The notes below the pieces were generated by a model. The model was not told the origin of the DNA and searched no databases. It saw nothing but the letters and a program-made list of their open reading frames with translations. Positions 9,072-16,564 of a stretch of 64,000 nt of DNA are shown here, piece by piece. Origin of the DNA: Rhodobacteraceae bacterium DSL-40. GTDB taxonomy: Bacteria > Pseudomonadota > Alphaproteobacteria > Rhodobacterales > Rhodobacteraceae. The position numbers and the translations under genes are program-made. Position 1 is the stretch's first letter, and each line of letters opens with the position of its first letter. The DNA lies in NCBI GenBank assembly GCA_003258405.1, contig QKPN01000005.1, positions 186,001 through 250,000 on the forward strand, given 5' to 3'.

Positions 9072-9254
9072 TTGAACGAATTTCTCGAGCCCGGCAATCT
9101 CGTGCGCCATCCGGACATGCCGGACTGGGGGCTCGGGCAGGTGCAATCGGTCATCGGCAACAAGATCACTGTCAATTTCGAGCACGCAGGCAAGGTCGTC
9201 ATAGATGGGTCCCGGATTGACCTCGTGCCGGAATTCGGCGGGCCTGAGGCCTGA
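9072..9254 (+). CDS. DUF3553 small protein (TTG start)
   Basis: A 60-residue protein matching the DUF3553 family: LEPGNLVRHPDMPDWGLGQV near the N-terminus, then a beta-strand pattern VTVNFEHAGK-like (here ITVNFEHAGKVVI). The fold recalls the short CarD/Tudor-like domains, but the function is unknown. The start is TTG at 9072, preceded by GAGG at 6 bases; there is no ATG in a position to make the conserved N-terminus. It lies head-to-head with chpT, with 30 bases between the two starts, so the promoters must overlap the coding ends. Confidence 0.85.
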   Translation: MNEFLEPGNLVRHPDMPDWGLGQVQSVIGNKITVNFEHAGKVVIDGSRIDLVPEFGGPEA

Positions 9255-9389
9255 GAAAAGAGACGTCACACACATTTCTTAATCGGTCGTAAATCGCCAT
9301 GGGCGACTGGTCCAGCCCGCTGATGCGCTGCTATAGGGAGAGGGCCGCTCCTGAACTCCCGGCGGGCGGCAGAGTGATCGAAGGTGTGA

Positions 9390-10178
9390 ATGTCGTCGAA
9401 GCCGAACAACTACCACGTCAAGATTGCCGAGACGGAAGAGGAGCTTCTGGGCGCGCGCCGGCTGCGCTACCGGGTTTTCGTCGAGGAGATGGGGGCGAGC
9501 GCGCGGCCCGAGGAACACGCGCTGCGACAGGAGTGGGATGAGTTCGATCCGTATTTCGATCACCTGATCCTGCTCTCGCGCGAGGACGGCATCGAGGACC
9601 CGCTCGACCGGGTGGTCGGGGTCTACCGGCTCATGCGCGACGATGCGGCACGGGAGGGCATCGGCTTCTATGGCGCCGGCGAATACGATCTCTCGCCGAT
9701 CCTGACCTCCGGGCGCAAGGCGCTGGAGCTCGGACGCTCCTGCGTGGCGCTGGCCCACCGGGGCGGGCTCGGGATGCATCTGCTCTGGAACGGGCTCGCG
9801 GGCTATGTGCTCGACCGCAACATCGAGATCCTCTTCGGGGTGGCGAGCTTTCACGGCACCGACCCCGCGCCGATCGCCGAGGCGCTGGCCTATCTCCACC
9901 ACACCCGCCTCGCGCCGCCGGAGCTGAGGGTGCGGGCGCTCGAGGGGCATTATCTTGACATGAACCTGCTGCCGGCGGCGGAGGTGGACGCCACCCGCGC
10001 GAGCCAGCAGATCCCGCCGCTCATCCGCTCCTATCTCCGGCTCGGCGGCTTCGTCGGCGACGGGGCCTTCGTCGATCATGATTTCAACACCATCGATGTC
10101 TGCGTCGTCATGGATACCGTCCGCATGACCGAGAGCCACCGCCGCTTCTACGAGCGCAACCGGAGTGTGGCCCGGTGA
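9390..10178 (+). CDS. olsB: Ornithine N-acyltransferase (OlsB type)
   Basis: OlsB transfers a 3-hydroxyacyl group from acyl-carrier protein to the alpha-amino group of ornithine, giving lyso-ornithine lipid, the first step of a phosphorus-free membrane lipid. The 262-residue protein has the GNAT-like core of this family: ARRLRYRVFVEEMG near the N-terminus, ELGRSCVA in the middle, and LFGVASFHGTDP. It overlaps olsA by 4 bases (GTGA), the classic olsBA arrangement, which supports the assignment strongly. The ATG is preceded by AAGG at 5 bases. Ornithine lipids are usually raised under phosphate limitation; I see no Pho box that I can support in the 135-base upstream gap. Confidence 0.9.
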   Translation: MSSKPNNYHVKIAETEEELLGARRLRYRVFVEEMGASARPEEHALRQEWDEFDPYFDHLILLSREDGIEDPLDRVVGVYRLMRDDAAREGIGFYGAGEYDLSPILTSGRKALELGRSCVALAHRGGLGMHLLWNGLAGYVLDRNIEILFGVASFHGTDPAPIAEALAYLHHTRLAPPELRVRALEGHYLDMNLLPAAEVDATRASQQIPPLIRSYLRLGGFVGDGAFVDHDFNTIDVCVVMDTVRMTESHRRFYERNRSVAR

Positions 10179-11065
10179 CGATCGGCTGGAACGATGCGGA
10201 CCCGGCTGCGCTGCCGCCCCTGCGGGCCGGGCAGAAGCTGCGTCTGGCGCTGCGCGCGTCCTGGGCTCTGCTCACGCTCGCGGTGCTCTTTGCGATCTTT
10301 CTCGTCATTCGCGGCGGCGAGCTGCTCGTCGGGCGCCTCACCGGCCGCTCGCACCGGCGGCTGGGGGCGCACATCGTGCAGGTCTGGGCCATGCTCGCGC
10401 TGCCGACGCTCGGCCTGCGCTACGTGCAGCGCGGCACGCCGATCCGGGGCGCGGGCGCCTTCGTCGCCAATCATTCAAGCTGGATCGACATCGTGGCGCT
10501 CCAGCGGGCCGCGGCGCCGTTTCTGGTCTCGAAATCCGAGGTCCGCTCCTGGCCGGGCATCGGTTTCATCGGGCGGGCGATCGGGACGCTCTTCATCGAC
10601 CGCAAGGCGGGGGCGGCGAAGAAGCAGGAGGCCGAGCTGCTCGACCGGCTGCGCCGGGGCGATCACATGGCGCTGTTTCCCGAGGGCACCAGCACCGACG
10701 GGCAGCGGGTCCTGCCCTTCAAGTCCTCGCTCTTCGGGGTGTTCTTCGCCCCGGATCTCGAGGGCCGGGTCGCGGCCCAGCCGGTGGCGATCGTCTACCG
10801 CCCCGGCCCGGGCCTGCCGGCGAATTTCTGCGGCTGGTGGGGCGACATGGATTTCGCCGCCCATATCATCGACATGTTCGCGCGCTCGGTCGGGAGCGAG
10901 GTGGAGCTCACCTTCCTCGAGCCGGTGAGCGTGGCCGAAGCGCCCGGCCGCAAGGCGATGGCCGCCCTTTGCGGCGCGCGGGTGGCCGAGACCTTTGCCG
11001 CGCGCCATCTGCCGGCGCCGGATGCGGCGGGGGACGCGGGGCAGGGCGCGGCGACCTCCGGGTGA
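10175..11065 (+). CDS. olsA: Lyso-ornithine lipid O-acyltransferase (OlsA type)
   Basis: OlsA adds the second fatty acid to lyso-ornithine lipid; family members can also act as 1-acylglycerol-3-phosphate acyltransferases. The 296-residue membrane protein has an N-terminal hydrophobic segment (about residues 25-50) and the acyltransferase motifs NHSSWID (NHX4D) and FPEGTSTDGQRV. It starts at GTG 10175, overlapping the olsB stop by 4 bases. The C-terminal 40 residues are Ala/Gly-rich and probably disordered. Because a second OlsB-like gene lies 1.2 kb downstream, this enzyme could serve two aminolipids. Confidence 0.9.
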   Translation: MTIGWNDADPAALPPLRAGQKLRLALRASWALLTLAVLFAIFLVIRGGELLVGRLTGRSHRRLGAHIVQVWAMLALPTLGLRYVQRGTPIRGAGAFVANHSSWIDIVALQRAAAPFLVSKSEVRSWPGIGFIGRAIGTLFIDRKAGAAKKQEAELLDRLRRGDHMALFPEGTSTDGQRVLPFKSSLFGVFFAPDLEGRVAAQPVAIVYRPGPGLPANFCGWWGDMDFAAHIIDMFARSVGSEVELTFLEPVSVAEAPGRKAMAALCGARVAETFAARHLPAPDAAGDAGQGAATSG

Positions 11066-11178
11066 TCCCGGCACGGCGGGGTTCGGTGTAAAACGGTGTT
11101 TCGCGAAAACAGGGTTTTCTGGACGCGTTTGCGGTGCAATATGGGCCCCGAGGCGAGTCCAGAGCGAGACATATTCCA

Positions 11179-11667
11179 ATGACAAAGACAATTTTCGCGG
11201 CCCTGGCCGCTACCGCGCTCGGCGCGGCAGTGCCTGCCGCCGTCAGCGCGGCCGATCTCGAGGTCGGCGTGCTGACCTGCAAGCTCGACGGCGGCAAGAA
11301 CCTTGTCGTCTACAGCACCGAGAGCTTCGACTGCGTCTACAATCCGACCAAGGGGGAAAACGAGACCTACGAGGGCAAGATCAAGGAGGTCGGGGTCGAT
11401 CTCGAGATCAAGGAAGGCCAGAAGCTCATCTGGTCGGTGATCGCGCCGAGCTTCGAGCAGGAGCCGGGCGCTCTGGCCGGGACCTATGTCGGGGCGTCCG
11501 CCTCCGCGGCGGTGTCCGCCGGCGTGGGCGGCAAGATCCTTGTCGGCGGCAGCAAGAAGTCCTTCACCCTGCAGCCGCTCAGCGTCGCGGGCACCGAAGG
11601 CTTTGGCGCCAATGTCGGCATCCAGAGCTTCGAGCTGACGGCCAAGGCGCCAGAAACCACGCAGTAA
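11179..11667 (+). CDS. Secreted DUF992 protein
   Basis: A 162-residue protein with a clear signal peptide (about residues 1-23, ending VSAA) followed by a DUF992 domain. The family start is seen in LEVGVLTCKLDGG, with the Cys-containing strand FDCVYNPTKGENETYEG next; the two cysteines could form a disulfide. The C-terminal half is rich in Gly/Ala strands, and the fold is probably a beta-barrel or sandwich in the periplasm. Function is unknown. It lies between olsA and msrB, and a hairpin after the stop separates it from msrB, which is convergent. Confidence 0.8.
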   Translation: MTKTIFAALAATALGAAVPAAVSAADLEVGVLTCKLDGGKNLVVYSTESFDCVYNPTKGENETYEGKIKEVGVDLEIKEGQKLIWSVIAPSFEQEPGALAGTYVGASASAAVSAGVGGKILVGGSKKSFTLQPLSVAGTEGFGANVGIQSFELTAKAPETTQ

Positions 11668-11675
11668 TCTCCGCC

Positions 11676-11707
11676 CCGGCCTTGCCGCGGGGCGGCGGGA
11701 AGGCCGG
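11676..11707. terminator. Hairpin between convergent DUF992 and msrB genes
   Basis: CCGGCCTT (11676-11683) and AAGGCCGG (11700-11707) are perfect inverted copies with a 16-base GC-rich loop. It begins 9 bases after the DUF992 stop and lies before the end of msrB on the other strand. No T-run follows, so it may act as a bidirectional or Rho-assisted terminator. Confidence 0.5.
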
Positions 11708-11784
11708 AGCGTACGGGACCCGGGCGATCGGTTGCGATGGCCCGGGCCGCCCTTGCCGGATCTGTCATCCGGCCCGGCGGGGCG

Positions 11785-12189
11785 TCACTCGCCCTCCGTC
11801 TCCGGCTTGAAGTCGAGCGCCACGCCGTTCATGCAGTAGCGCAGGCCGGTCGAGGTCGGGCCGTCGGGAAAGACGTGCCCGAGATGGGCGTCGCAGTGCG
11901 AACAGGTGATCTCGGTTCGCCGCATGAAGTGGCTCAGATCCTCGTGCTCCTCCACCGCGCCCTGTTCGAGCGGGGCATCGAAGCTCGGCCAGCCGCAGCC
12001 GCTGTCGAACTTCGATGTGGCATCGAAGAGCGGCGCGCCGCAGCAGGTACAGGTGAAGGTGCCGGGCGCCTTCGGGAAATCGTCGTGGCTGAACGGGCGC
12101 TCGGTGCCCTTCTGCCGCGTGACCTTGTAGGCGAGCGGCGACAGTTCGGCCTGCCACTCCGCCTCGGTCTTGCGGATCTTGCTGGTCAT
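11785..12189 (-). CDS. msrB: Peptide-methionine (R)-S-oxide reductase
   Basis: MsrB reduces the R-isomer of methionine sulfoxide in proteins using thioredoxin. The 134-residue cytosolic protein has the zinc-binding pairs TCTCCGAP and [10 protein letters not shown], the substrate-site motif SGCGWPSF and the catalytic Cys in [10 protein letters not shown] chose ATG 12189, with GGAGGAG about 6 bases upstream, over ATG 12234, which would add a 15-residue acidic extension outside the family core. It is divergent from the second OlsB-like gene. Confidence 0.95.
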   Translation of the reverse strand: MTSKIRKTEAEWQAELSPLAYKVTRQKGTERPFSHDDFPKAPGTFTCTCCGAPLFDATSKFDSGCGWPSFDAPLEQGAVEEHEDLSHFMRRTEITCSHCDAHLGHVFPDGPTSTGLRYCMNGVALDFKPETEGE

Positions 12190-12271
12190 CGGGGTCTCCT
12201 CCGCGTCGGGGGTCTCGGGATCAGAGATCGTCATTGTCTTGGAACCGTCAAGGATCGGTCACGCAGATATT

Positions 12272-12283
12272 GCACGGCCGTGC
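12272..12283. promoter_or_regulatory. 12-bp perfect palindrome in the msrB / OlsB-like divergent region
   Basis: GCACGGCCGTGC is an exact palindrome in the 125-base gap between the msrB start and the OlsB-like gene. It directly follows a short AT-rich GATATT that could be a -10 element for the rightward gene. Its position suits an operator, but nothing else supports that. Confidence 0.3.
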
Positions 12284-12314
12284 GACGATCCCCGCCACGG
12301 GGAGCGTCTGCCGG

Positions 12315-13082
12315 ATGAGGCCGATGACTGGTATGACACAGGTGAAATTCCGGGCGCGCTTTGCCGAGACGGCGGAGGATCTGGCGCGCGCGCAGGCCCT
12401 GCGCTACCGCCGGTTCCGCGCAGGCCGGGCGCCGGGCGCGGATCACGGGGCGGCGGCGCGCGACTGCGACGCCTTCGATGCGCTGGCGCGGCATGTGCTG
12501 GTCGAGGACCTTCGCTCGGGAGAGCTCGTCTGCTGCTTCCGGGCGTTGCTGCTCGCGGACGGTTCGGCGATCTCGCGTTCCTATTCGGCGCAGTTCTACG
12601 ATCTTTCGCGGCTCGCGGGCTTCAAGGCGCCGATGCTGGAGCTCGGGCGGTTCTGCATCGCCGAGGCGGCGCGCGACCCGGACGTGCTGCGGGTGGCCTG
12701 GGGCTTCATCGGCGGCATGGTGGAGGCGCATGGGGTCGAGCTGCTGTTCGGCTGTTCGAGCTTCCACGGCACCGAGACGGCGGCGCATGAGGATGCCTTC
12801 GCGCTGCTCAAGGAAAACCACCTCGCGCCGCGGCGCTGGCTGCCGCGGGTGAAGGCGCCCTCGGTCTTCCGCTATGCCCGGAAGCTCCGGCTGAAGAAGC
12901 CTGACCTCGCTGCGGCGATGCGGGGGATGCCGCCGCTGCTCCGGACCTATCTGCTGATGGGCGGCTGGGTCTCGGACCATGCGGTGGTGGACCGCGAGCT
13001 CGACACGCTCCATGTCTTCACCGGGGTGGAAACCCGGCGCGTGCCGGCCGCGCGTCTCCGGATGCTCCGCCCCGCGGTCTGA
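12315..13082 (+). CDS. Second OlsB-like amino-acid N-acyltransferase (GlsB candidate)
   Basis: A 255-residue relative of OlsB sharing its layout: ALRYRRFRAG near the N-terminus, MLELGRFCIAE in the middle, LLFGCSSFHGTE, and a C-terminal LRTYLLMGGWVSDHAVVD segment matching the OlsB LRLGGFVGD region. In marine Rhodobacteraceae a second OlsB-like enzyme, GlsB, makes glutamine lipid together with OlsA; this gene is a good candidate for that or another aminolipid, which is inference from family and setting. The start is uncertain: ATGs at 12315, 12324 and 12333 are all possible, none with a perfect ribosome-binding site. It is followed by a directly repeated GAGCCCGAG. Confidence 0.72.
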   Translation: MRPMTGMTQVKFRARFAETAEDLARAQALRYRRFRAGRAPGADHGAAARDCDAFDALARHVLVEDLRSGELVCCFRALLLADGSAISRSYSAQFYDLSRLAGFKAPMLELGRFCIAEAARDPDVLRVAWGFIGGMVEAHGVELLFGCSSFHGTETAAHEDAFALLKENHLAPRRWLPRVKAPSVFRYARKLRLKKPDLAAAMRGMPPLLRTYLLMGGWVSDHAVVDRELDTLHVFTGVETRRVPAARLRMLRPAV

Positions 13083-13176
13083 GCCCGAGATCCGAGCCCG
13101 AGTCTGAGGACGCACACGCGCATCGCGCAGGGGGGCTTGCCGGGCCTCTGTCTCCGGGCTACCTCGGGGGAACGGT

Positions 13177-14859
13177 GTGACGTGGAGGTCCGGCCCTGTG
13201 GGCGAACGCATTCTGAAAATCCTCGCGTGGATTGCGGCGCTTGTCTGCATGGCGCCGATCGTGGCGGCGGGGCTTGCGGCGTTCACCGGGAATTTCGCCA
13301 CCTGGACCGGGCTCGTGCAGACGGTGTTGCCGGGCTACATCCTCAACACGCTGATGCTGGTGGGGCTTGTGGCGTCTGGCACCGCGGCGGTGGGCGCGGG
13401 GGCGGCCTGGCTCGTCACGATGTTCCGCTTCCCGGGCTCGCGGCTCTTCGAGGTGCTGCTGGTGCTGCCGCTCGCCTTCCCGGCCTATGTGCTCGCCTAT
13501 GCCTATACCGATCTTCTGCAGCATTCGGGGCCGGTGCAGACGCTTCTGCGCGAGGTGACGGGCTGGGGGCCGCGGGATTACTGGTTTCCGAATGTCCGCT
13601 CGCTGCCCGGCGCGGCGCTGATGCTCGTCTGCGTCCTCTATCCTTACGTCTATCTGCTGGCCCGCACCGCCTTCGCCAAGCAGTCGATCTCGGCCTATCT
13701 CGCGGCGCGGACGCTCGGGCGCGGGCCCTGGCGGGCGTTCTGGCAGGTGAGCCTGCCGATGGCGCGGCCGGCGATCGTCGGCGGGGTGCTGCTGACGGTG
13801 ATGGAGACGATCGCCGATTACGGCACGGTGGCGCATTTCTCCGTCCGCACCTTCTCGACGGGCATCTATCAGGCCTGGTTCTCGATGGGGGACCGGGGTG
13901 CGGCGGCGCAGCTGGCACTCTGTCTGCTTTCCTTCGCGCTGCTGCTGGCCGCCCTCGAGCGCATCCAGCGCGGGCAGGCCCGCGCCCATACCCGGGGCGC
14001 GCGCGCCGAGATGTTCGACCCGCAGCCGCTCGAGGGGCTGGCGGGCTGGATCGCGGCGTTCTTCTGTTTCGTGCCGGTCTTCGTGGGCTTCCTGCTGCCG
14101 GTCGTTGTGCTGACGCAGATGGCGGTGGACAGCGGCCAGAGCCTGTTCGATCCGCGCTACATGCGGTTCGTCACCAATTCGCTGACGCTGGCGGCCGCCG
14201 CGGCGCTGGTGACGGTGACGGGCGCCGTGCTCATCAGCTTCCGGGCCCGGCTGCTGCCGGGGCGGGCGTCGCGGGTGATGGTGCTGGGCGCGGGGCTCGG
14301 CTATGCGGTGCCGGGGGGCGTGATCGCCGTGGGCATTCTCGTGCCGCTCGCCGCACTCGACAACACGATCTCGGACTGGGCCCGCGCGACCTTCGGGGTC
14401 TCGACGGGGCTGATCTTCACCGGATCGATCTGGATTCTGGTGCTGGCCTACATGGCGCGGTTCATGGCCGCGGGGCTCAACACGCTGGAGGCGGGCTATG
14501 CCTCGCTGAGCCCCAACATCGACGCGGTGAGCCGCACGCTGGGGCTGGCGCCGCCGCGGATGCTCGGGCGGGTGCATCTGCCGATCATGCGGGGCAGCAT
14601 CCTCGCCGCGGCGCTGATCGTCTTCGTCGACACGATGAAGGAGCTGCCGGCGACGATGATCATGCGGCCCTTCAACTTCGACACGCTGGCGGTGCAGGCG
14701 CACCGGCTCGCCGCGGACGAGCGGCTGGAGCAGGCCGCGGTGCCGAGCCTTGTGATTGTCGCGATCGGGCTGTTGCCGGTGCTGCTTGTGTGCCGCCAGC
14801 TCGCGCGCCACGGTGACCGGCCGATGCCGGGCCCGGAGGCGCTCGCGACGGCGAATTGA
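13177..14859 (+). CDS. Fused Fbp-type ABC transporter permease (iron family)
   Basis: A 560-residue membrane protein made of two permease halves in tandem, about 12 transmembrane segments in all. Each half carries an EAA-type loop contacting the ATPase: AARTLGRGPWRAFWQVSLP in the first and SRTLGLAPPRMLGRVHLP in the second. This is the FbpB/SfuB layout of ferric-iron importers. The usual partners, a periplasmic binding protein and an ATPase, are not adjacent, so it must be served by genes elsewhere. GTG 13177 is used here; GTG 13198, with GGAGG 9 bases before it, is an alternative. A small hairpin (14909-14924) follows the gene. Confidence 0.85.
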   Translation: MTWRSGPVGERILKILAWIAALVCMAPIVAAGLAAFTGNFATWTGLVQTVLPGYILNTLMLVGLVASGTAAVGAGAAWLVTMFRFPGSRLFEVLLVLPLAFPAYVLAYAYTDLLQHSGPVQTLLREVTGWGPRDYWFPNVRSLPGAALMLVCVLYPYVYLLARTAFAKQSISAYLAARTLGRGPWRAFWQVSLPMARPAIVGGVLLTVMETIADYGTVAHFSVRTFSTGIYQAWFSMGDRGAAAQLALCLLSFALLLAALERIQRGQARAHTRGARAEMFDPQPLEGLAGWIAAFFCFVPVFVGFLLPVVVLTQMAVDSGQSLFDPRYMRFVTNSLTLAAAAALVTVTGAVLISFRARLLPGRASRVMVLGAGLGYAVPGGVIAVGILVPLAALDNTISDWARATFGVSTGLIFTGSIWILVLAYMARFMAAGLNTLEAGYASLSPNIDAVSRTLGLAPPRMLGRVHLPIMRGSILAAALIVFVDTMKELPATMIMRPFNFDTLAVQAHRLAADERLEQAAVPSLVIVAIGLLPVLLVCRQLARHGDRPMPGPEALATAN

Positions 14860-14908
14860 TGTGCCCGGACGGCGCTTTCACGCGCCTTCCGAGCACCTGC
14901 GGATCGCT

Positions 14909-14924
14909 CCGGAAACGCTTCCGG
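14909..14924 (+). terminator. Small hairpin after the permease gene
   Basis: CCGGAA (14909-14914) and TTCCGG (14919-14924) pair around ACGC. The stem is short and no T-run follows directly, so termination is only possible. The surrounding gap (14860-15018) otherwise holds the promoter region of the Mic60-like gene. Confidence 0.3.
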
Positions 14925-15018
14925 CGGGGTGCGGTCCGTGGCGGGGGCTTTTCCTTGTTCACGGAAAATCCATCGCCTAGTATCCGACCGGAAGTTCATG
15001 GTGCGTGGGGAAGGTTCG

Positions 15019-16548
15019 ATGGCAGCACGAGAGAATGATGCGACCGGAGACGACACGGTGGCATCCGGGACCGGCGCAGAAGGCCCCGAAGGGACCCGGC
15101 CGATTCCGGAGACGGATCCGATCCGGCCAGGTGGCGAGGCGGAGCCGCCGCGCGACATTCTCGCAGACGAGTCCTTTGTGGATCCGGTCGTGAAGGCCGA
15201 GGACACGCCGGAGGACGAGACCGTCTGGAACGTCGAGCCGGACGAGCCGCTGGAGACGGACCGCGAGGCGGCGGCCTCGGAGACGCCGGTGCAGGACGTC
15301 GAGCCCGAGCCGGTGGTCGAGCCTGAGCCGGTTGTCGAGGCCGAGCCGGCCGAGACGGCGGCTGCGGCGCGTGCGGCTGAGGCGCATGACCGTCATCACG
15401 CCGAGGAAGAGCATCAGGAGGAGGAGGCCGAAGGGTCTTCCTTCGCGGCCAAGCTGCTCACGCTGCTCGTGGTGCTGATCGCCGGGGCGGCTCTGGGGAT
15501 CTGGGCCGCGCCGAAGGTCGCGCCGATGCTGCCTTCGGGCATGGCGCCGGTCGCGGCCTGGCTCACGCCGGGTGCTGCCGGGACCGAAGACGAGATTGCA
15601 GCGCTTTCCGGGCGGATCGACGATCTTTCCGCCAAGCTCGACGGCGTGAGCGGCGATGTCGCGACGCAGGCGGATGTCTCTTCCGCGGTTGCCGCCGCGA
15701 AGACCGAGACCGACGCGGCGCTCGCGGATCTGCGCAAGACGGTCGAGGCGGCCGACAGCGCGGATGTCGCGCAGCGGATCGCGCGCCTCGAGGGCACGGT
15801 CGAGGGCCAGGCCGGCGAGGTCTCCTCGCTGCGCGACCAGCTCAGCGGCGCAAGCGCGTCGGGCTCGGCCGAGATCGACGTCTATCGCGCCGAGCTCGAG
15901 GGGCTCCGCGGCGAGATGCGCGACCTGACCGACCGGGTCGCCTCGCTCAGCCATCAGATCGAGGAGGTGGGCGCGACCGCCGACCGCTCGATCAGCGCGG
16001 CGGAGGAAAAGGTCGCGGAGATCCAGCAGGAGGCCGAGACGCAGCTCAATGCCGCCGAGATCGACGCCGATGTCGCGCTCATCCGGGCGGCGCTTGCGAG
16101 CGGCCAGCCATTTACCGATGCGGCCGACCGGCTGACCGCGGCGGAGAACGTGACGCTGCCCGAGGGGCTGGCCGCGGCCGCGCCCAGCGGCGCGCCGACG
16201 CTCCAGATGCTCGAGGAGCGGTATCCCGATGCGGCCCATGCCGCGATCCGCGCCAGCATCGAGGCCGAGGCGGGTGACGGGTTCCTCGCGCGCTCGCGCG
16301 CCTTCGTCACCGCACAGCTCGCCACCCGCTCGCTCACGCCCCAGGATGGCACGGGCACGGATGCGGTGCTGTCGCGGATGGAGGCGAAGCTCAAGCAGAA
16401 CGATCTGCCGGGCGTGCTTGCCGAAGCCGACGCGCTGCCCTCCGAGGCGGCGGCGGCCATGGGCCCGTGGCTGACGGATGTGCGTCTGCGCCAGGGCGCG
16501 GAGGCGGGCCTCGGCGAACTGCAGGCCAGCCTGCCGGCCACGAACTGA
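15019..16548 (+). CDS. Alphaproteobacterial Mic60/mitofilin-like inner-membrane protein
   Basis: A 509-residue protein with an acidic, Pro/Glu-rich N-terminal region (about 1-140, with repeats of EPEPVVEPEPVV), one transmembrane helix near residues 145-165, a long coiled coil (about 190-350) and a conserved C-terminal helical mitofilin-like domain. The N-terminus is expected in the cytosol, the rest in the periplasm. In alphaproteobacteria Mic60 homologues are encoded beside hemY and shape intracytoplasmic membranes; that gene order is kept here, with hemY 16 bases downstream. The start ATG 15019 has GGGGAAGG 4 bases upstream. The heme genes usually found upstream are absent; a permease takes their place. 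Confidence 0.8.
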   Translation: MAARENDATGDDTVASGTGAEGPEGTRPIPETDPIRPGGEAEPPRDILADESFVDPVVKAEDTPEDETVWNVEPDEPLETDREAAASETPVQDVEPEPVVEPEPVVEAEPAETAAAARAAEAHDRHHAEEEHQEEEAEGSSFAAKLLTLLVVLIAGAALGIWAAPKVAPMLPSGMAPVAAWLTPGAAGTEDEIAALSGRIDDLSAKLDGVSGDVATQADVSSAVAAAKTETDAALADLRKTVEAADSADVAQRIARLEGTVEGQAGEVSSLRDQLSGASASGSAEIDVYRAELEGLRGEMRDLTDRVASLSHQIEEVGATADRSISAAEEKVAEIQQEAETQLNAAEIDADVALIRAALASGQPFTDAADRLTAAENVTLPEGLAAAAPSGAPTLQMLEERYPDAAHAAIRASIEAEAGDGFLARSRAFVTAQLATRSLTPQDGTGTDAVLSRMEAKLKQNDLPGVLAEADALPSEAAAAMGPWLTDVRLRQGAEAGLGELQASLPATN

Positions 16549-16564
16549 GGGAAGGCTTCCGAAC

